In this document: positions 39,827 to 41,598 of the stretch, in pieces
How the letters are laid out: every line of letters begins with the position of its first letter
How positions within the stretch are numbered: the first letter of the stretch is position 1
Assembly: GCA_017937195.1 (NCBI GenBank)
Contig: JAGBEA010000002.1
Coordinates: 1 to 41,598, forward strand
Direction: 5' to 3'
DNA from: Oscillospiraceae bacterium
GTDB lineage: Bacteria > Bacillota > Clostridia > Oscillospirales > Oscillospiraceae
Length of the DNA stretch: 41,598 bases
Translations under genes and position numbers: made by a program
Notes under the pieces: generated by a model
What the model was told of the DNA's origin: nothing
What the model saw: the letters and a program-made list of their open reading frames with translations, nothing else
Databases searched by the model: none

Positions 39827-40591
39827 TTAACCCAGATATACGGACACGCGGTCCAGAATGCGGTTCACATTGTCCAGCATCGAGATCATACCGCGCAGGT
39901 AGATGGTCCCCTTGCACATCTCGTTGATGGTGGACACCTTGCCGGCAAACAAGCCTGCTGCCAGATCCAGATCCGCGAACTCCATAATGGCTCGCGGATT
40001 TTCACAGCGCTGCTTGATGGTGGTGAAATGCTTGTCCTTCACCCGCAGCGTGATGTAGGCGGTGTCCTTGATGCCCAGCGAAATATCGCCGTCCACCGTG
40101 TAATCGGCGGAGATGCGGGAAATGGGATCGTGGTTTGCCAGTGCAGAGATGGCGCCTGCGATGGTGTAGAGAGTCAGCGTGGTGCTCTTTTCAAAGAACG
40201 CCCGCTCCTGCATCGCCTCCTCGCTGGGGCGCAGGATCTCGTTCAGCCGATCCGTCAGCTTAGTGAAAGGTCCCAGCAGGAAGGTCAGCACCTGCATCGG
40301 ATTCTTGGTGGGCATACCGGGCTTGGAATGCTCAATCAGATTGTTGAACGCCTCGGCGGAGGAGAAGGACATTTTGCAGCTGCAGCCCTCCTCGCCCTCG
40401 GTCATACGGCAGCCCTCACGGGTGAAATGGAAGGTGCAGCACGGGCCGTCCTTCACGCTGAAGCAGAGGGAAACCGGCTTTTTCAGCCCTGCAAGGATCG
40501 CCTGCGCCTCGCCATCCAACTGACATAGATTTTCCAATGTACCTAAAACGCCGTACATATTCACATACGCCATTGCTTTTGTATCTGTCAT
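39827..40591 (-). CDS. SCP2 sterol-binding-like hypothetical protein
   Basis: 254 aa from ATG 40591 with GGAGGTATT. The N-terminal half carries VSLCFSVKDGPCCTFHFTREGCRM then an acidic CSCKMSFSSAEAFNNLIEHS, recalling the SCP2 lipid-binding fold (strands then a lid helix). The second half adds about 120 residues of unknown fold with TLTLYTIAGAISALA and KGTIYLRGMISMLDNVNRIL. No transmembrane segment is certain. First gene of the pair with the class III aminotransferase. Confidence 0.6.
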   Translation of the reverse strand: MTDTKAMAYVNMYGVLGTLENLCQLDGEAQAILAGLKKPVSLCFSVKDGPCCTFHFTREGCRMTEGEEGCSCKMSFSSAEAFNNLIEHSKPGMPTKNPMQVLTFLLGPFTKLTDRLNEILRPSEEAMQERAFFEKSTTLTLYTIAGAISALANHDPISRISADYTVDGDISLGIKDTAYITLRVKDKHFTTIKQRCENPRAIMEFADLDLAAGLFAGKVSTINEMCKGTIYLRGMISMLDNVNRILDRVSVYLG

Positions 40592-40933
40592 GGCAATACC
40601 TCCATTCGATATGTTCCAGTATACCACATTTTTCCCGTTTGGCTATAAAATCTTTTCCCCACCCCCGCGCACAAAACCAACCCCTTGGTCATCGACAGCG
40701 ATGACCAAGGGGTTGGCGAAATAGGTTGTATTACTCCCACTCATTTTTAGGATTCTTCTTTGGCTTATTTATGCCCAAAATATTATCTCAAACGGCAATT
40801 TTGAGCCTGTTTTTCCACTCATTATTTCATTTATCAAAAATTTTGTTGCAGAAAATGTTGCAAAATCGCCTGCGGAATAATGCCGAGTGGTTGCGATGTT
40901 ATTATAAATAAAACCGCAGTTTATATGCCCGCA
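40592..40933. other. Gene-free AT-rich gap with a perfect 18-bp hairpin
   Basis: The arms at 40677-40694 and 40699-40716 are perfectly complementary (CCAACCCCTTGGTCATCG and its complement, ACAG loop). The T tract on either side is weak, so it may end transcripts from the right or be a repeat element. The AT-rich bases 40726-40915 hold an open frame with low-complexity hydrophobic translation and no ribosome binding site, which I do not count as a gene. Confidence 0.5.
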
Positions 40934-41389
40934 TTACCTGTTTGATAAATCCTCATTTACACTTTGCTGTTTTTCTTTTAGCATTTTATTAAGCTTTGCC
41001 GTATTCCTTTTGATAATGGAATAAATGATCGCCCAAATAACGGTATATCCTACAACAAAAATTGCCGTGAATACTACAATCGGTAGTGCACCAAAGTCAA
41101 TCCAATCGTTGAGAAGATAGGTGACGAGGTAGCTGATATATAAAATGCCACCGTGAATCAAAATAGCAACCATCAAAGGCAATCGTTCAATTTGATAAAT
41201 AGCATTCATACCACCTGCAATAAAGGCAAGCGCAGTGATTGAAAAGATACCAATGCAAACCTGATTTACAGATAGCGTTTCAACAGCGTTAGTCTTCTGC
41301 AATATTAGATATACAATAGCCAAAACAATCGGACCAATACCGGAAGCAATCAATCCACGACGCAAAAATTCTAACACAAATTTTTTCAT
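40934..41389 (-). CDS. DUF3021 family membrane protein
   Basis: 151 aa, ATG 41389 with AAGGAG. Four hydrophobic helices (about 12-31, 43-62, 70-92, 103-127) and a Lys/Gln-rich C-terminal tail match DUF3021. In Firmicutes this protein is typically encoded directly after a LytTR regulator, as here (ATGA overlap), and is thought to be its membrane-bound partner or antagonist. The genes are AT-richer than the core region to the left. Confidence 0.85.
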   Translation of the reverse strand: MKKFVLEFLRRGLIASGIGPIVLAIVYLILQKTNAVETLSVNQVCIGIFSITALAFIAGGMNAIYQIERLPLMVAILIHGGILYISYLVTYLLNDWIDFGALPIVVFTAIFVVGYTVIWAIIYSIIKRNTAKLNKMLKEKQQSVNEDLSNR

Positions 41390-41598
41390 ACTCCTTCGTA
41401 CCTCCTTTTGATTTCCGCAAAACAACGTCGGGAAACATATTCCCGATAACCGCACCGAAACACGGCATCCACACCGCCGCTGAACACCGCATCAAATCGT
41501 GCAATACAGTGTTCATTGGCAAGGGTAGATTTGTTAATGCGGATGAAATAAGAGGGCAAAATATCCTCCAAATCACGAAGCCTGTCTTTGAGCGAATA
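41386..41598 (-). CDS. LytTR-type DNA-binding protein, N-terminus cut by window edge
   Basis: The last 71 codons of a gene entering from the right edge. The visible part, LKDRLRDLEDILPSYFIRIN then KSTLANEHCIARFDAVFSGG and CGYREYVSRRCFAEIKRR, is the C-terminal half of a LytTR domain (strand RINKS, and the closing YVSRR/K helix). No receiver domain can be seen. Stop overlaps the DUF3021 start, a known two-gene regulatory pairing. Confidence 0.88.
   Translation of the reverse strand, partial: YSLKDRLRDLEDILPSYFIRINKSTLANEHCIARFDAVFSGGVDAVFRCGYREYVSRRCFAEIKRRYEGV

Noticed and set aside
40726-40911. 61-codon Phe/Leu-rich plus-strand frame
   Set aside because: AT-rich low-complexity translation, no ribosome binding site, no family resemblance.

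Overview
The window looks like the chromosome of a gut-type member of the Clostridia, most likely Oscillospiraceae. The grounds are AGGAGG ribosome binding sites, many TTGACA-17-TATAAT promoters, a T-box leader, an L21 leader, the rplU-prp-rpmA operon with an L27 that carries the Prp-cleaved N-terminal extension, an N-acetylhexosamine salvage operon, and GC-rich core genes next to AT-richer islands. The placement is inference from gene content and style; no marker gene allows a species call.

Layout. (1) 1-5580 is an accessory island, visibly less GC-rich than the core. It holds a truncated primase-helicase resembling TOTE conflict systems, a Schlafen/AlbA_2-type ATPase whose promoter is built from four 9-bp repeats, a tRNA 3'-end remnant with a multi-hairpin element, a structured RNA with its own promoter and terminator, an RNase III-like protein with a duplicated RNA-binding tail, and two small hypothetical genes. 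(2) 5590-11450 holds a GNAT acetyltransferase, a DUF3311 / sodium:solute symporter / DUF6282 operon, a rhomboid-like protein and tmcAL. (3) 11500-17130 holds mtnN with an unclassified structured leader, rplU-prp-rpmA, obg, and two copies of a small divergent regulator module (12380-12841 and 14088-14558), the second with a stop codon inside the regulator. (4) 17160-24050 holds an acyltransferase with a zinc ribbon, an SLC13 permease, T-box controlled trpB2, a membrane protein, a radical SAM enzyme and a double-OB SSB-like protein. (5) 24050-34270 is carbohydrate metabolism: a GH1-GH13-GPH transporter operon, then nucleotidyltransferase-nahK-galE-nagB-CBM9-like-nagA. (6) 34340-38250 holds a polysaccharide deacetylase, bactofilin, a possible microprotein, and an SDR-ccdA-tlpA operon. 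(7) 38480-41598 holds a PLP aminotransferase paired with an SCP2-like protein, then a DUF3021-LytTR pair cut by the window end.

How the parts work together. The two sugar operons suggest import and hydrolysis of glucosides, and intracellular conversion of amino sugars both to UDP-activated forms (kinase, uridylyltransferase, epimerase) and to glycolysis (NagA, NagB). The left island has the look of an integrated defence or mobile segment. The structured RNA next to the two-dsRBD RNase III, and the twin small-protein/regulator modules, are the least explained parts of the window and the best candidates for something undescribed.
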